A stretch of DNA of 64,000 nucleotides, from positions 1 to 64,000 of the forward strand of contig JACKNC010000001.1 of assembly GCA_024235095.1 (NCBI GenBank), written 5' to 3'. The stretch's first letter is position 1; each line of letters opens with the position of its first letter. The stretch is from Gammaproteobacteria bacterium. Lineage in GTDB: Bacteria; Pseudomonadota; Gammaproteobacteria; Competibacterales; Competibacteraceae. The position numbers were made by a program, and so were the translations under genes. Shown here one piece after another: positions 36,246 to 45,921 of the stretch. Below the pieces are notes generated by a model. It worked only from the letters and a program-made list of their open reading frames with translations, had not been told where the DNA came from and ran no database searches.

Positions 36246-37694
36246 TCACTGCAAAGGACCAGTCGGGGGAATAAGCGGAATTTCCTGACCATTGACAACC
36301 AGTTTACCCTCTTCAAAACGCGCAGTCGTTTTATAGTGATCTCCCTCCAGCCGAATGAATCCAGCCGTGGTCAGCTCCTGAAGTTGCTGGTTCGCCTGCA
36401 TCGCTGCCATGCTTTGCACGGCTTCTTCGGTCAGCGGTTGATCCTGCCCTTCAGCCTGGGTCCGTAATTCTTCACTGATAGCGTCGGTCAACACCGTTTC
36501 GACCAGCGCCTTGGAGGCGACCACCTCCGCCAGACCTTTTTCCAGGGCGGCCAGCAGACCCATCGGGTCTTGCAAGGCGCTCATGTCGCCAAAATCCTGG
36601 AAATCCAGGGTCAACTGACCTTGCCAGTCCCCCTGGCTCAGCTGCGCCTCGGTATTCAGCGCCAGTTCCGGTTTGCCGCGCAGCAGCGCTTTAACCAAAT
36701 TCAGCAACTCGCCCAACGCCTGGGGATCATTGGGGTTGCTGGACATTTTTTGCTGCCACTGCTGCAGCTGCTCGACCGTGGCGCCATCCAGATTGCGCAA
36801 TGCGAAGCGCAAGCTACCGGTTCCGCTTTGCTGGTCAACCGTTATCTGATCCGCTTTGAACAACACTTCGCCGGCGACCTGTTGCGGGTTCTGCTGACTG
36901 AGGTTAGCGGTCATACCGAAGTTGGTCATGACGAACGGCTCACCGGTGGTCTCATCCTGGACGCGCAATTCGCCGATTTTGAAACTGGATTCGCCATAGA
37001 GCAGACCAAAAGCGCCCTTGCGCTGATCGGCGGTCAGGGTGAAATCCTTCAATTGCACTTGGCCAGCCGCGTTCTCAGCGGATTTGCCCGTCGCCTCAAG
37101 GACGCTTATCGACAGTTCACCCTGCACGGCGGCAGAGTGAGCGGCGACTTGGAACCGGCCCTGCAACCCTGAAAAAAGCAGCTTTTGCAAGTCTTCAACA
37201 TCATTTAGTGTCAACGGCGGCATGGTGATTTGGGTATCGCTGGCGCCGTCGAAGGCAATTTTCGAAATCGCGACCACCGGCTCCTGATCGCCATACCACT
37301 GCGCCAGTTGCCGGGTCCACGCGCTGCTGTCGGGATCAAGCGTGGCGCGCACCACTGCGCCGGTCCACTCCATCGGTATGCCTGGCGCATCCCGACCGGC
37401 GAGCGGCAGGGGACCATGGTAGATGTCCTGGCGAATTGAGAAGGATGGGTCGGGGATATCAGGATCGCTGCCTTCCGGCGGTCGGGCGATGTCGACCCGG
37501 GTTACGACATGTGATGAGAACAGCCCGCGTTGATAGCGTACCGTACTGAGCTTGACGTTGCCGCTTTTGGAGCCTTCCGCCAAGGCTTCCTCATACCAGC
37601 GTTCGGCCTGCAGACCGGACCAGTAAGCGACGCCGGTTATGCCCGCCGCCGCTATGATCAAAACACCGATCACTCCAATAACCCACTTTTTCAC
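36246..37694 (-). CDS. DUF945 (YdgA-like) envelope protein
   Basis: 482 residues from the GTG at 37694, chosen because GGGAGG lies five bases upstream and it places KKWVIGVIGVLIIAAAGITG, a single N-terminal membrane anchor or signal, at the start as in E. coli YdgA. Longer in-frame starts at 37733 and 37760 lack ribosome sites, and the latter overlaps manB. The rest is a large extracytoplasmic beta-rich region with amphipathic helices (LQQWQQKMSSNP). Family function is unknown. It follows the nucleotide-sugar genes and precedes mazG. Confidence 0.8.
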   Translation of the reverse strand: MKKWVIGVIGVLIIAAAGITGVAYWSGLQAERWYEEALAEGSKSGNVKLSTVRYQRGLFSSHVVTRVDIARPPEGSDPDIPDPSFSIRQDIYHGPLPLAGRDAPGIPMEWTGAVVRATLDPDSSAWTRQLAQWYGDQEPVVAISKIAFDGASDTQITMPPLTLNDVEDLQKLLFSGLQGRFQVAAHSAAVQGELSISVLEATGKSAENAAGQVQLKDFTLTADQRKGAFGLLYGESSFKIGELRVQDETTGEPFVMTNFGMTANLSQQNPQQVAGEVLFKADQITVDQQSGTGSLRFALRNLDGATVEQLQQWQQKMSSNPNDPQALGELLNLVKALLRGKPELALNTEAQLSQGDWQGQLTLDFQDFGDMSALQDPMGLLAALEKGLAEVVASKALVETVLTDAISEELRTQAEGQDQPLTEEAVQSMAAMQANQQLQELTTAGFIRLEGDHYKTTARFEEGKLVVNGQEIPLIPPTGPLQ

Positions 37695-37746
37695 CCTCAC
37701 CTCCCCGCTACCAGTAACGGCATTATTCTTCATAAAAAGGCGACCA

Positions 37747-39102
37747 TCATCGCGCTTCAATCAACGCTCGTAATTCGCCGGTGCAACGCTCCAGCAATTC
37801 GGCGTTGCCCCGCGTTTCGACATTCAACCGCAGCAATGGCTCCGTATTGGACGAACGCAGGTTGAAGCGCCAGTCTGCGAACTCCAGGCTCAGGCCATCC
37901 GTTTCATCCACCTTCGGTTGTTGATCGGCGTAGGCGGCGCGAATCTCCGCAAGCTTGGCTGGCGCATCGGCGACCTGAAAATTGATCTCGCCACTGCAAG
38001 GAAAAGCGCGCATTCGCGCATTGACCAGCGCTGACAGGGGCAAGTGACGCTGGCTGATTAATTCGGCAATCAACAGCCAGGGGATCATACCGCTGTCGCA
38101 ATAGGCGAATTCACGGAAATAGTGATGAGCGCTCATCTCGCCGCCATACAGCGCATCCTCCTGGCGCATCCGCTCCTTGATGAACGCATGACCGGTCTTG
38201 CTTTGCACCGGAATTCCGCCTGCGGCGCGGACTTGGGAAATGGTGTTCCAGGTCAGGCGGGGATCATGAATGATCCTCGATCCCGGATGCCGCATCAGCA
38301 GCGTTTCCGCTAGCAACCCCACCAGGTAATAGCCCTCGATAAACCGACCAGCCTCATCAAAGAAGAAACAACGGTCGAAATCGCCATCCCAGGCTAGCCC
38401 CAGATCGGCGTTGTGTTCCTGCACCGCCTCGGCAGTCGCCGCGCGACATTCCGGCAGCAGGGGATTGGGAATACCGTGAGGAAAAGCTCCATCTGGCTCA
38501 TGGTGAATTTTGATGAATTGAAACGGCAGATACGGCTCCAGTCCATCGATAATCAGCCCCGCGCCGCCATTACCGGCGTTGACCACAATCTTCAGTGGTC
38601 GCAGCGCGCCAGGATCAATATAGCCGAGTAGATGCCGGAGATAATCATTTTTATCCGGTCGTTGGGCCAAAGCGCCACGCCGGCGGGTTATAGTGAAATC
38701 ATCATCCGCAGTGGCTAGATCGCGGATGGCGAACAGGTCGTTATCGCCGCTCACCGGTTTCGCTCGTTCGCGCACCAGCTTCATACCATTGTAATCCATC
38801 GGATTATGGCTGGCAGTCACCATGATCCCGCCATCGAGACGATGTTCAAAAGCAGCGAAATAGATTTCCTCCGTACCGCATAGGCCGATATTCAGCACAT
38901 CCGCGCCGCTATCCAGCAACCCGTTCGCCAGCGCTGCGCAAAGCGCCGGACTGCTCAGCCGCACGTCATAGCCGACCGCGACCCGCCGGGGCCGCAGAAA
39001 AACCCCATAGGCCCGGCCAATGCGATAGGCCAGGTTTTCATTCAGTTCATCGGGAACCCGCCCGCGAATATCGTAGGCCTTAAAACAGGTCAGTTCACTC
39101 AT
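37747..39102 (-). CDS. manB: Phosphomannomutase (AlgC/CpsG-type)
   Basis: 451 residues, alpha-D-phosphohexomutase superfamily. It converts mannose-6-phosphate to mannose-1-phosphate. Phosphoserine loop TASHNP (Ser98), metal loop DGDFDRC, sugar-binding [10 protein letters not shown] and phosphate loop [14 protein letters not shown], in canonical order. ATG at 39102 has GGAG six bases upstream. It lies 20 bases after manC; together they make GDP-mannose. Dual activity on glucose phosphates, as in AlgC, is possible. Confidence 0.93.
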   Translation of the reverse strand: MSELTCFKAYDIRGRVPDELNENLAYRIGRAYGVFLRPRRVAVGYDVRLSSPALCAALANGLLDSGADVLNIGLCGTEEIYFAAFEHRLDGGIMVTASHNPMDYNGMKLVRERAKPVSGDNDLFAIRDLATADDDFTITRRRGALAQRPDKNDYLRHLLGYIDPGALRPLKIVVNAGNGGAGLIIDGLEPYLPFQFIKIHHEPDGAFPHGIPNPLLPECRAATAEAVQEHNADLGLAWDGDFDRCFFFDEAGRFIEGYYLVGLLAETLLMRHPGSRIIHDPRLTWNTISQVRAAGGIPVQSKTGHAFIKERMRQEDALYGGEMSAHHYFREFAYCDSGMIPWLLIAELISQRHLPLSALVNARMRAFPCSGEINFQVADAPAKLAEIRAAYADQQPKVDETDGLSLEFADWRFNLRSSNTEPLLRLNVETRGNAELLERCTGELRALIEAR

Positions 39103-39122
39103 TGCTCACTCCTGACATCTTC

Positions 39123-40538
39123 TTATTCACCACGCCCATACGCATCGTCATAACGCACAATGTCATCTTCGCCCAGATAGCTGCCGGACTGCACTTCGAC
39201 GATTTCCAGCGGAATCTTGCCCGGATTCTCCAAACGGTGACGCACGCCCACCGAAATATAGGTCGACTGATTTTCGGTCAACAGAAAGACTTCTTCGCCG
39301 CGCGTCACGCGGGCCGTACCGCGCACCACCACCCAATGTTCGGCGCGGTGATGGTGCATTTGCGAGGACAGGCTGGCGCCCGGATTGACCGTGATGCGCT
39401 TGACCTGAAAGCGTTGATCGAAATCAATCGAATCATAACAACCCCAAGGCCGGTAGACCTTGCGGTGCATCCGTCCTTCCGAGCGGTGGCGGGTCTTGAG
39501 TTGATCGACCACCGCTTTCACATCCTGCACCTGATCCTTGCCGGCGACCAGCACCGCGTCAGCGGTTTCCACCACCACCAAGTGCTCTACGCCGACTGTG
39601 GCGACCAGACGCGAGGCAGCGTCGATATAGGAATCACGGGTATCAATGCTGATGATATCGCCACGCTCGATATTGCCGTCCTGGTCCCGCTCGCCGACCG
39701 CCCATAATGCTGACCAGGAACCCACGTCGTTCCAGCCGACCGCCAGCGGCATCACCAAGGCATGATCGGTTTTCTCCATGACCGCGTAGTCAATGGAATC
39801 CTTGGGGCAGGCGGCAAACGCCTCCCGGCCCAGCCAGAGAAAATCCGTATCCGCCCGGTCCGTCGCCAGCGCCTGCTGGCAAGCCGACAGCATGGCTGGA
39901 GCAAAGCGCTCGAGTTCGGCTAGAAACGCCGAAGCGCTAAACATGAACATGCCGCTGTTCCAGTAATAGTGACCGGACGCTACATAGCTCTGAGCGGTCG
40001 CTGCATCGGGTTTTTCGATGAAGCGATCAACCTTGCAGATCCCGGAGTCGGCCCACGGCGCCCCGGCCTGAATATAGCCATAGCCGGTTTCCGGCGCGGT
40101 TGGGACGATGCCGAACGTGATCAACTGGCCGGCTTCAGCCGGTGACGTGACCTGACGAACCGCAGCGCGGAAGCCATCGACATCGGCAATCACATGATCG
40201 GAAGGCAGGATTAAAAGCAGTGGGTCGTCGTTGCAGCTTTGCACATGCAGGGCGGCAATGGCCACCGCCGGCGCGGTATTGCGTCCCACCGGCTCCAGGA
40301 TCACTGCCGCGGGATGAATGCCCACGGCGCGCAATTGCTCCGCCACCATGAAGCGATGTTCTTCATTACACACCACCAGCGGCGCAGCGACATCCGGCAA
40401 ACCGGCTACCCGCAAAGCGGTGTTTTGTAACATGGTGTTCTGATCCACCAGGGGCAAAAACTGTTTGGGATAGGTTTCGCGGGACAACGGCCACAGCCGG
40501 GCGCCGCTACCGCCGGAGAGAATGACGGGAATAATCAT
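39123..40538 (-). CDS. manC: Mannose-1-phosphate guanylyltransferase / mannose-6-phosphate isomerase
   Basis: 471 residues, bifunctional type II enzyme. The nucleotidyltransferase part begins [20 protein letters not shown] and includes YPKQFLPL and FIEKPD; the C-terminal cupin isomerase part has [29 protein letters not shown] and the [14 protein letters not shown] block. It makes GDP-mannose from mannose-1-phosphate for exopolysaccharide or lipopolysaccharide. It overlaps ugd by four bases (ATGA). Confidence 0.94.
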   Translation of the reverse strand: MIIPVILSGGSGARLWPLSRETYPKQFLPLVDQNTMLQNTALRVAGLPDVAAPLVVCNEEHRFMVAEQLRAVGIHPAAVILEPVGRNTAPAVAIAALHVQSCNDDPLLLILPSDHVIADVDGFRAAVRQVTSPAEAGQLITFGIVPTAPETGYGYIQAGAPWADSGICKVDRFIEKPDAATAQSYVASGHYYWNSGMFMFSASAFLAELERFAPAMLSACQQALATDRADTDFLWLGREAFAACPKDSIDYAVMEKTDHALVMPLAVGWNDVGSWSALWAVGERDQDGNIERGDIISIDTRDSYIDAASRLVATVGVEHLVVVETADAVLVAGKDQVQDVKAVVDQLKTRHRSEGRMHRKVYRPWGCYDSIDFDQRFQVKRITVNPGASLSSQMHHHRAEHWVVVRGTARVTRGEEVFLLTENQSTYISVGVRHRLENPGKIPLEIVEVQSGSYLGEDDIVRYDDAYGRGE

Positions 40539-41866
40539 GCGGTCTCACCTCGGCCAATTGCGTAATAGACAAATCCTTGTTCACGCAGATACTCAGGATC
40601 ATAAAGATTGCGCCCATCGAAAATCACCGGTTGCTTGAGCGCTTGGCGGATGGCGTCGAAATCAGGACTGCGGAACAGGCTCCATTCGGTTATGATCACC
40701 AGCGCATCCGCGCCATTTAATGTGTCGCTTGGCCGGTTGCACAACTGGAAATCCGGCCGCTCGCCATACAGGCGTCGCGCCTCGTTCATCGCCGCTGGAT
40801 CATAAGCTCGAACCGCAGCGCCTTCCCGCCACAGGGCTTCGAGCAGCACCCGACTGGGCGCTTCGCGCATGTCATCGGTGCCAGGCTTGAAGGCCAGGCC
40901 CCACAGTGCGAACGTGCGCCCACGCAGCTCGTTGTGGAAATGACGCTGGATTTTGGCAAACAACATGGTTTTTTGCCGCTCGTTGACTGCTTCTACGGCT
41001 TGCAGCAACACGGCTTCATAGTTCACGGAGCGGGCCGTGTATTCCAAGGCTTTGACATCTTTGGGAAAGCAGCTCCCCCCGTATCCCGCGCCGGGATAGA
41101 TGAAGTGATACCCAATGCGCGGGTCAGCGCCAATGCCGATGCGCACTTTCTCGATATCGGCGCCCAGGCGTTCCGCCAGATTGGCTATCTCGTTCATGAA
41201 GCTGATCTTGGTGGCCAGCATGGCGTTAGCCGCGTACTTGGTCAATTCCGCCGAGCGCACGTCCATCTCGATCAACCGGTCATGATTACGGTTGAACGGC
41301 GCGTAGAGATTGCGCAGCAGTACGGTGGCCCGATGATCGTCGTTACCGACAATAATGCGGTCGGGACGCATGAAGTCCGCCACCGCCGCGCCTTCCTTGA
41401 GAAATTCCGGGTTGGAGACCACGGAGAAAGGGATAGCCTGACCACGTTCAGCGAGAGCGCCGGCAATCGTCTCCCGGACGATGTCGGCGGTGCCGACCGG
41501 CACGGTGGATTTATCAATCACCACCCGATAATCCTGTAAATACTGGCCGATAGCGCGCGCCACAGCACGAACATGCTGCAAGTCAGCCGAACCATCCTCA
41601 TCCGGCGGCGTACCGACTGCGATAAACTGAAACAGGCCATGGGCTACACCCTCGGCAACCTCGGTAGTGAAACGCAAGCGACCGCTGGCGCTGTTGCGGC
41701 GCACCACGTCATCCAGTCCGGGTTCATGAATAGGAATCTCGCCTCGTTGAAGCATGGCGATCTTGTGCGGATCGACATCCACGCACAAGACATCATTGCC
41801 TACTTCGGCAAAACAGGCGCCGGTGACTAATCCAACATAGCCGGAGCCAAAAATGGTGATTTTCAT
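40535..41866 (-). CDS. ugd: UDP-glucose 6-dehydrogenase
   Basis: 443 residues. It oxidises UDP-glucose to UDP-glucuronate with two NAD+. The Rossmann motif [10 protein letters not shown] is at 7-16, the catalytic cysteine Cys266 in [10 protein letters not shown], and the central [15 protein letters not shown] and C-terminal [15 protein letters not shown] blocks are intact. First gene of the run ugd, manC, manB, DUF945, mazG. With ManBC it points to an acidic, mannose-containing exopolysaccharide; glycosyltransferases are not in the window. Confidence 0.96.
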   Translation of the reverse strand: MKITIFGSGYVGLVTGACFAEVGNDVLCVDVDPHKIAMLQRGEIPIHEPGLDDVVRRNSASGRLRFTTEVAEGVAHGLFQFIAVGTPPDEDGSADLQHVRAVARAIGQYLQDYRVVIDKSTVPVGTADIVRETIAGALAERGQAIPFSVVSNPEFLKEGAAVADFMRPDRIIVGNDDHRATVLLRNLYAPFNRNHDRLIEMDVRSAELTKYAANAMLATKISFMNEIANLAERLGADIEKVRIGIGADPRIGYHFIYPGAGYGGSCFPKDVKALEYTARSVNYEAVLLQAVEAVNERQKTMLFAKIQRHFHNELRGRTFALWGLAFKPGTDDMREAPSRVLLEALWREGAAVRAYDPAAMNEARRLYGERPDFQLCNRPSDTLNGADALVIITEWSLFRSPDFDAIRQALKQPVIFDGRNLYDPEYLREQGFVYYAIGRGETA

Positions 41867-41989
41867 GATAATGCAACGCTTGTTGAAGATGTGGAAATAA
41901 TTGAATCGCTAATGATGAAACCTGCTTACATACTTTGCGTCAAGCAGCGGGCATGGGAAACTATAGCTTACTTATTATGAGTGACCGCC

Positions 41990-42226
41990 ATGTATGTAAA
42001 AACCCCCTGGGTTACCCTGGCTGTGTTTGAAGTTTTACCTACTGCCGAAATTAGCCGAGGCCGGCTGGTGGCGGAAGGTATTTCCTGCCGATTGCTGGAT
42101 CGCTCTTTGTCAGGTCTCGGGTTGATCGCGGACGGCATTGAACTTCAGGTTCCCGAAACGGAACTGGAGAAAGCAGGAAAGGTGCTGGCGCAGGATTTTT
42201 CCAGTGAACTGGATCTGGAGCCATGA
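41990..42226 (+). CDS. DUF2007 family small protein
   Basis: 78 residues from ATG 41990 (a GTG at 41981 is an alternative). The sequence V-F-EVLPTAEISRGRLVAEGI, then the central GLGL and LQVPETELEKAGKVL, matches the DUF2007 fold, a ferredoxin-like domain of unknown, possibly signalling, function. Its stop overlaps the next start (ATGA), so it is coupled to the acyltransferase. Confidence 0.75.
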   Translation: MYVKTPWVTLAVFEVLPTAEISRGRLVAEGISCRLLDRSLSGLGLIADGIELQVPETELEKAGKVLAQDFSSELDLEP

Positions 42227-43128
42227 ACCGATTGATGGTCATGCATGGTCTGTTCCGCCTGATCGCTGCCCTGCCTTTATCCTGGGTTCACTGCCTGGGC
42301 GCGTTTTGCGGTTGGCTGCTCTGGCGAATTCCCAACAACCGGTCCCGACGCATCGCGCAGCATAATCTGGATCTGTGCTTTCCCGAAAAATCGATTGGTG
42401 AGAGGAACCGGCTGTTGCGCCAGAGCTTGATGGAGGCAGGCAAGGGCCTGTTGGAATTGGGTCCGCTGTGGTTGTGGCCGAGGAAACGGCTATTAGCGTT
42501 GATCTACGGAACCGTGGCGGGTGAGGAGGCGCTGGTCACTGCAATGAATGCCAGGCGTGGCGTGATACTGATTACGCCGCATCTGGGTTCCTGGGAGATG
42601 GCGGGACTCTACTATTCCAGCCGCTATCCAATGACCATTCTTTATCGTCCCAGTCGACGGGTTGAATTTGATGTACTCAGTAGCCGGGGCCGGGGCCGGA
42701 TGGGTGGGCAGGTCGTTGCAACAAATGCACAGGGCCTTCGCGCTTTACTGAAAGCATTGCAGCGGGGTGAGGCGCTCGGTATTCTGCCCGATCAGGACAT
42801 TGGCAGCGATGATGGCGAAGAAGTTGCGGGTCGAGTCTTCGCGCCGTTCTTCGGCATCGCCGCCAGCACCATGACCCTGGTGTCCCGACTGGCGCGAAAA
42901 ACGGGCGCATCCCTATTTCTGACCTGGGCCGAGCGTTTACCACATGGTCAAGGCTATGCCCTGCATCTGCGCGCCTTGCCCGAAATTGTCGAAGCCGCCG
43001 CCTTAGCGGAATCCGTCGCTGCGTTGAACCGGGGCGTCGAAGCGGCAGTGCGCACCCTTCCCGAACAATATCTGTGGGCCTATCGGCGGTTCAGGACACG
43101 GCCGCCAGGCGAGGCTAGAATCTATTAA
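42223..43128 (+). CDS. Lysophospholipid/lipid A-type acyltransferase (LpxL/HtrB family)
   Basis: 301 residues. N-terminal hydrophobic anchor (about 8-32), then NNRSRRIAQHNLDLCFPE, typical for the family. The catalytic HLGSWE (H-x4-E) follows, then TILYRPSRR, ALGILPDQDIG and FFGIAASTM. These enzymes add a secondary acyl chain to Kdo-lipid A, or in related branches to other lipids. The exact acceptor cannot be told from sequence. Translationally coupled to the DUF2007 gene. Confidence 0.88.
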   Translation: MNRLMVMHGLFRLIAALPLSWVHCLGAFCGWLLWRIPNNRSRRIAQHNLDLCFPEKSIGERNRLLRQSLMEAGKGLLELGPLWLWPRKRLLALIYGTVAGEEALVTAMNARRGVILITPHLGSWEMAGLYYSSRYPMTILYRPSRRVEFDVLSSRGRGRMGGQVVATNAQGLRALLKALQRGEALGILPDQDIGSDDGEEVAGRVFAPFFGIAASTMTLVSRLARKTGASLFLTWAERLPHGQGYALHLRALPEIVEAAALAESVAALNRGVEAAVRTLPEQYLWAYRRFRTRPPGEARIY

Positions 43129-43170
43129 CACCCGTTTACACCCAAATCTATTAACACCCGTTTACACCCA
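43119..43170 (+). repeat. Two tandem 26-bp units across the acyltransferase stop codon
   Basis: 43119-43144 and 43145-43170 are identical 26-bp units beginning aatctattaacacccg. The first contains the TAA stop (43126-43128) of the acyltransferase gene; the second is the leader of the next gene. A simple slippage-type duplication. Confidence 0.95.
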
Positions 43171-43188
43171 TGACCGGAGGAATCCACC

Positions 43189-44076
43189 ATGATCGCCAAA
43201 TCCGCCCTGTCGTCCGCACTCCTTTTAACCGCTGCGCTTGGCGTGGCCTCCGCCCAGGCCGCTGACCCGCTGATTACGATTAGTACCGGCAAAAGCGGCG
43301 GCGGCTACAACACCATCGGCGGGCGGCTGAAAAGCGTGCTGGCCGAGCAGGATCAACCTGCCGAGGTGTTGACCAGCGCGGGTTCTCTGGAAAATCTCAA
43401 CCGGCTTGCTGATCCCGCCAATCCGGTCAACGTCGGCCTGGCCCAGGCCGACGCCCTGAAATACTACCTCAAGGATCATCCCGGTTTCGCCGACAAGTTC
43501 ATCAATCTGGGCGAGATCGGTCAGGAATGCGTATTTATCGTAACCGGCAAGGACAGCGATATTCGCAGCGACAGCGACTTGCAGGAAAAGGGCAAAGACC
43601 GGCTGATCGCGGTGCAGTCTCCAAACAGCGGCGTCGCGGTGACCTGGGAATACATGACCGAACTGGAGCCGGCGTTCAAGAACACCGCGCCCGCATTCGT
43701 CGATGGCGCCGAGGCGTTGCTGCAAATCAAGAGCGGCGGGAAAGCAAGCAAGATTCAAGCAGTCATGGTCGTGCAGAAACCGCTGGCCAAGTCCACCGAA
43801 ATGCAGGTGGTGCTGGAGAATCCCAAGGATTTCCGCCTGATTCCGGTAAAGGACTGGGACTTGAACGATGAACTGCCCGATGGTAGCGCCGTGTATACCT
43901 TCGAGGATGTGACCGTCGCCGAGAAGAAATGGGGCTTTGACACCACGGTAGACACGATTTGTACGCGCGGACTGATGCTGGCCAACAAAGAAAAGCTGAC
44001 GGCTGATCAGCGCACCCGCCTGGCCAAGATCATGTTGCTGGCCGCCAGCCGAGTGGTGGGAGAAACCGGTAAATAG
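43189..44076 (+). CDS. TAXI-family TRAP transporter solute-binding protein
   Basis: 295 residues, signal peptide 1-24 (ending AQA), then ITISTGKSGGGYNTIGGRLK, the TAXI hallmark, and NVGLAQADALKYYL further on. TAXI proteins bind dicarboxylates or glutamate-like ligands for tripartite uptake systems. ATG has GGAGG eight bases upstream. The fused DctQM permease that normally follows is missing, so it either works with a distant permease or is a stand-alone receptor. Confidence 0.85.
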   Translation: MIAKSALSSALLLTAALGVASAQAADPLITISTGKSGGGYNTIGGRLKSVLAEQDQPAEVLTSAGSLENLNRLADPANPVNVGLAQADALKYYLKDHPGFADKFINLGEIGQECVFIVTGKDSDIRSDSDLQEKGKDRLIAVQSPNSGVAVTWEYMTELEPAFKNTAPAFVDGAEALLQIKSGGKASKIQAVMVVQKPLAKSTEMQVVLENPKDFRLIPVKDWDLNDELPDGSAVYTFEDVTVAEKKWGFDTTVDTICTRGLMLANKEKLTADQRTRLAKIMLLAASRVVGETGK

Positions 44077-44125
44077 CGCTAAGGCGTATTAAGCACACAT
44101 TGCAACTGAACTCTGAGGAGCCGCC

Positions 44126-44548
44126 ATGTTGACTCACGAAATCACCGGACGCTGTCTCTGTAACCGGGTGTCTTACGCTATCACTGGCCATTTGGGCATC
44201 TTTCAGTATTGTCACTGTTCACGATGCCGGAAGTTTACCGGTAGCGCCTTTGCAGCCAATCTATTGGTATTGCCTGCTGATTTTCGATGGACTCGCGGAG
44301 AGGAATATGTTGGTCGATATGAAGTCGAGGAGGCCCAGCATTTTGCCACATCTTTCTGTCAGCATTGCGGTTCCTCTCTGCCCTGGTTGGGGAAAAGCGG
44401 TAAGGCAGTCGTCGTTCCGGCAGGCACCCTGGATGACGATCCGCTGATCCGTCCGATGCACAACATTTTCTGGGGTTCGCGCGCGCCGTGGTACATCGAA
44501 CCCAGCGCCCTACCGCACTATGATGAGTTGCCTCCACGGAAGCGGTAA
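44126..44548 (+). CDS. GFA/CENP-V family zinc-binding protein
   Basis: 140 residues. Cysteine pattern GRCLCNRVSY, QYCHCSRCRKFTGSAFA and SFCQHCGSSLPW is the glutathione-dependent formaldehyde-activating (GFA) fold with two zinc sites. Few members act on formaldehyde; function here is open. GAGGAG lies nine bases upstream of the ATG. It is 49 bases after the TAXI gene; possibly the same transcript. Confidence 0.88.
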   Translation: MLTHEITGRCLCNRVSYAITGHLGIFQYCHCSRCRKFTGSAFAANLLVLPADFRWTRGEEYVGRYEVEEAQHFATSFCQHCGSSLPWLGKSGKAVVVPAGTLDDDPLIRPMHNIFWGSRAPWYIEPSALPHYDELPPRKR

Positions 44549-44671
44549 TTGGGCCTCTGATTCGGTGCGTGAGTGAATCCTCTTCTTTAGCCGCAATTTC
44601 CCTGCGACCCGCTGATCATGCGCTTACGACTATGCAACCCGAAATAAATAGCAACACCCTCCAAGATAAGG

Positions 44672-44869
44672 CTATCCCTTCCACAATGGACAGTCGCCTG
44701 CATCGCAGTCTTGAATGCGTTGTTTCCAACCCTGACGCGGGTAGCTCGCACACCAAGCACACTTTCGTGCTATGGCGATAGACTGATATTTACCAGATAG
44801 ATGGTTTTTTGCGTGGCTATACTGCTGATTCAGAGTTTCCCACCATTCCTGAGTCTCATCAGCACTCAT
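44672..44869 (-). CDS. Unrecognised 65-residue Cys-rich protein
   Basis: The ATG at 44869 is preceded by GGGGAGG at six-base spacing, one of the best ribosome sites in the window. MSADETQEWWETLNQQYSHA leads into a basic middle (GKYQSIAIARK) and a cysteine set CAWC...CDAGDC-PLW. The C-x2-C...C-x4-C pattern ending DCPLW is reminiscent of small zinc-ribbon-like proteins near phage and plasmid genes that carry a C-x-x-C...C-PLW ending. No assured family. A GTG or ATG further upstream (44905) would lengthen it, but without a ribosome site. Confidence 0.6.
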   Translation of the reverse strand: MSADETQEWWETLNQQYSHAKNHLSGKYQSIAIARKCAWCASYPRQGWKQRIQDCDAGDCPLWKG

Positions 44870-44995
44870 AACATGCCTCCCCGAAGAAAGACCTTGTTGA
44901 AACAAACGTCAGGGTCCGCAGAAGCGCCTAAATATTTGGGAGATTCTGCACGACGGACGCACGACAGTCCTTTTGGTTAACCAGTTGAAAATTAG

Positions 44996-45069
44996 CGCCC
45001 CGGACAGGATTCGAACCTGTGGCCTCACCCTTAGGAGGGGTGCGCTCTATCCATCTGAGCTACCGGGGC
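44996..45069 (-). tRNA. tRNA-Arg (CCT anticodon)
   Basis: 74 bases; acceptor stem GCCCCGG/CCGGGGC with discriminator G; anticodon loop CTCCTAA gives CCT, reading AGG. T arm ACAGG-TTCGAAT-CCTGT is intact. CCA is not encoded. Confidence 0.95.
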
Positions 45070-45095
45070 GGAAACTACGGAAACTGCCGGGAAAA

Positions 45096-45118
45096 TTAGA
45101 CAGCCCGCAACAGGGCTG
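45096..45118 (-). terminator. Weak hairpin after the NRDE gene
   Basis: Minus-strand CAGCCC-TGTTGC-GGGCTG, followed by a poor T-tract (GTCTAATTTTC), 43 bases after the NRDE stop and before the tRNA-Arg gene. Confidence 0.4.
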
Positions 45119-45160
45119 GATTTAAGAATAGCCGATGATCGCTTGCGCAAACAAGTGGAA

Positions 45161-45919
45161 TCATGACCGCCAGTCGAGTTGAAACTCCCGCCGGCTGGCG
45201 TCAGCCCAAGTGATTTCAACGACATGCGCATCGCCATCATTGCGAACCAACAGCGCAGTTGAAGCGCGAGTGCCATAACCCGGCGCGTCGATGAAAATCG
45301 ATGACAGCCAGCGCTCCCATTCAAGTGGAACGCCGGTTTCAGGCAGCTCAGCATCCGGTGCAACGCGGCGGTCGGTCAACACTTCCAGCAAATCGTCCGG
45401 CGTCGGATCGGGCCGCTGGTCCAGCCGGCCACGCAGCAGGCTCAGGCCCCTCCGTAACTTCGGCCAGGGCGTGTCCAGCAAGTGATTGCTGAGACCATAC
45501 CACCCTGGCGGTAAAGCCCGAATCTCGCCCGTCTGATTGGAGTGATAGTACAGGCCGGTCTGATCACCCAGCAGCAGGTTAAAACCGTTATAGTCGTCGG
45601 CAATCGAGCGCAACTGTTCCAGATAATCGTTTGCCGATTGTGAACCTTGCAGAAAATCCCGCACCAGTCGCCCCCGCGAAGGCGCGCCCGACTTGACCTG
45701 ACCCGGATCACGGTAATTAGTAATCGCGGCAAAATGGCCGGCGCGCGTGATCCCCATCCAGGTACCTCCTTCCTGAAGATCGCGCCCAGCCAGTATCCGG
45801 GGCGCTTCATCCCAAAACCCCAGTGGCGCGGTAGGCCGCTGGTGGAACTCATCGCGATTGGCGGCGACCACCAGTTCATAACCAGGATGACAACGATACG
45901 CAATTAAAATCAGACACAT
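45161..45919 (-). CDS. NRDE (TANGO2-like) family protein
   Basis: 252 residues from ATG 45919, preceded by GAGGGG. N-terminal MCLILIAYRCHPGYELVVAANRDE contains the NRDE signature, with Cys2 as the likely N-terminal nucleophile after Met removal; GRDLQEGGTWMGITRAG and ITNYRDP follow. Homologues include eukaryotic TANGO2; a role in heme handling has been proposed for the family. It overlaps or abuts the regulator gene upstream, suggesting one transcript. Confidence 0.88.
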   Translation of the reverse strand: MCLILIAYRCHPGYELVVAANRDEFHQRPTAPLGFWDEAPRILAGRDLQEGGTWMGITRAGHFAAITNYRDPGQVKSGAPSRGRLVRDFLQGSQSANDYLEQLRSIADDYNGFNLLLGDQTGLYYHSNQTGEIRALPPGWYGLSNHLLDTPWPKLRRGLSLLRGRLDQRPDPTPDDLLEVLTDRRVAPDAELPETGVPLEWERWLSSIFIDAPGYGTRASTALLVRNDGDAHVVEITWADASRREFQLDWRS

Positions 45920-45921
45920 GG

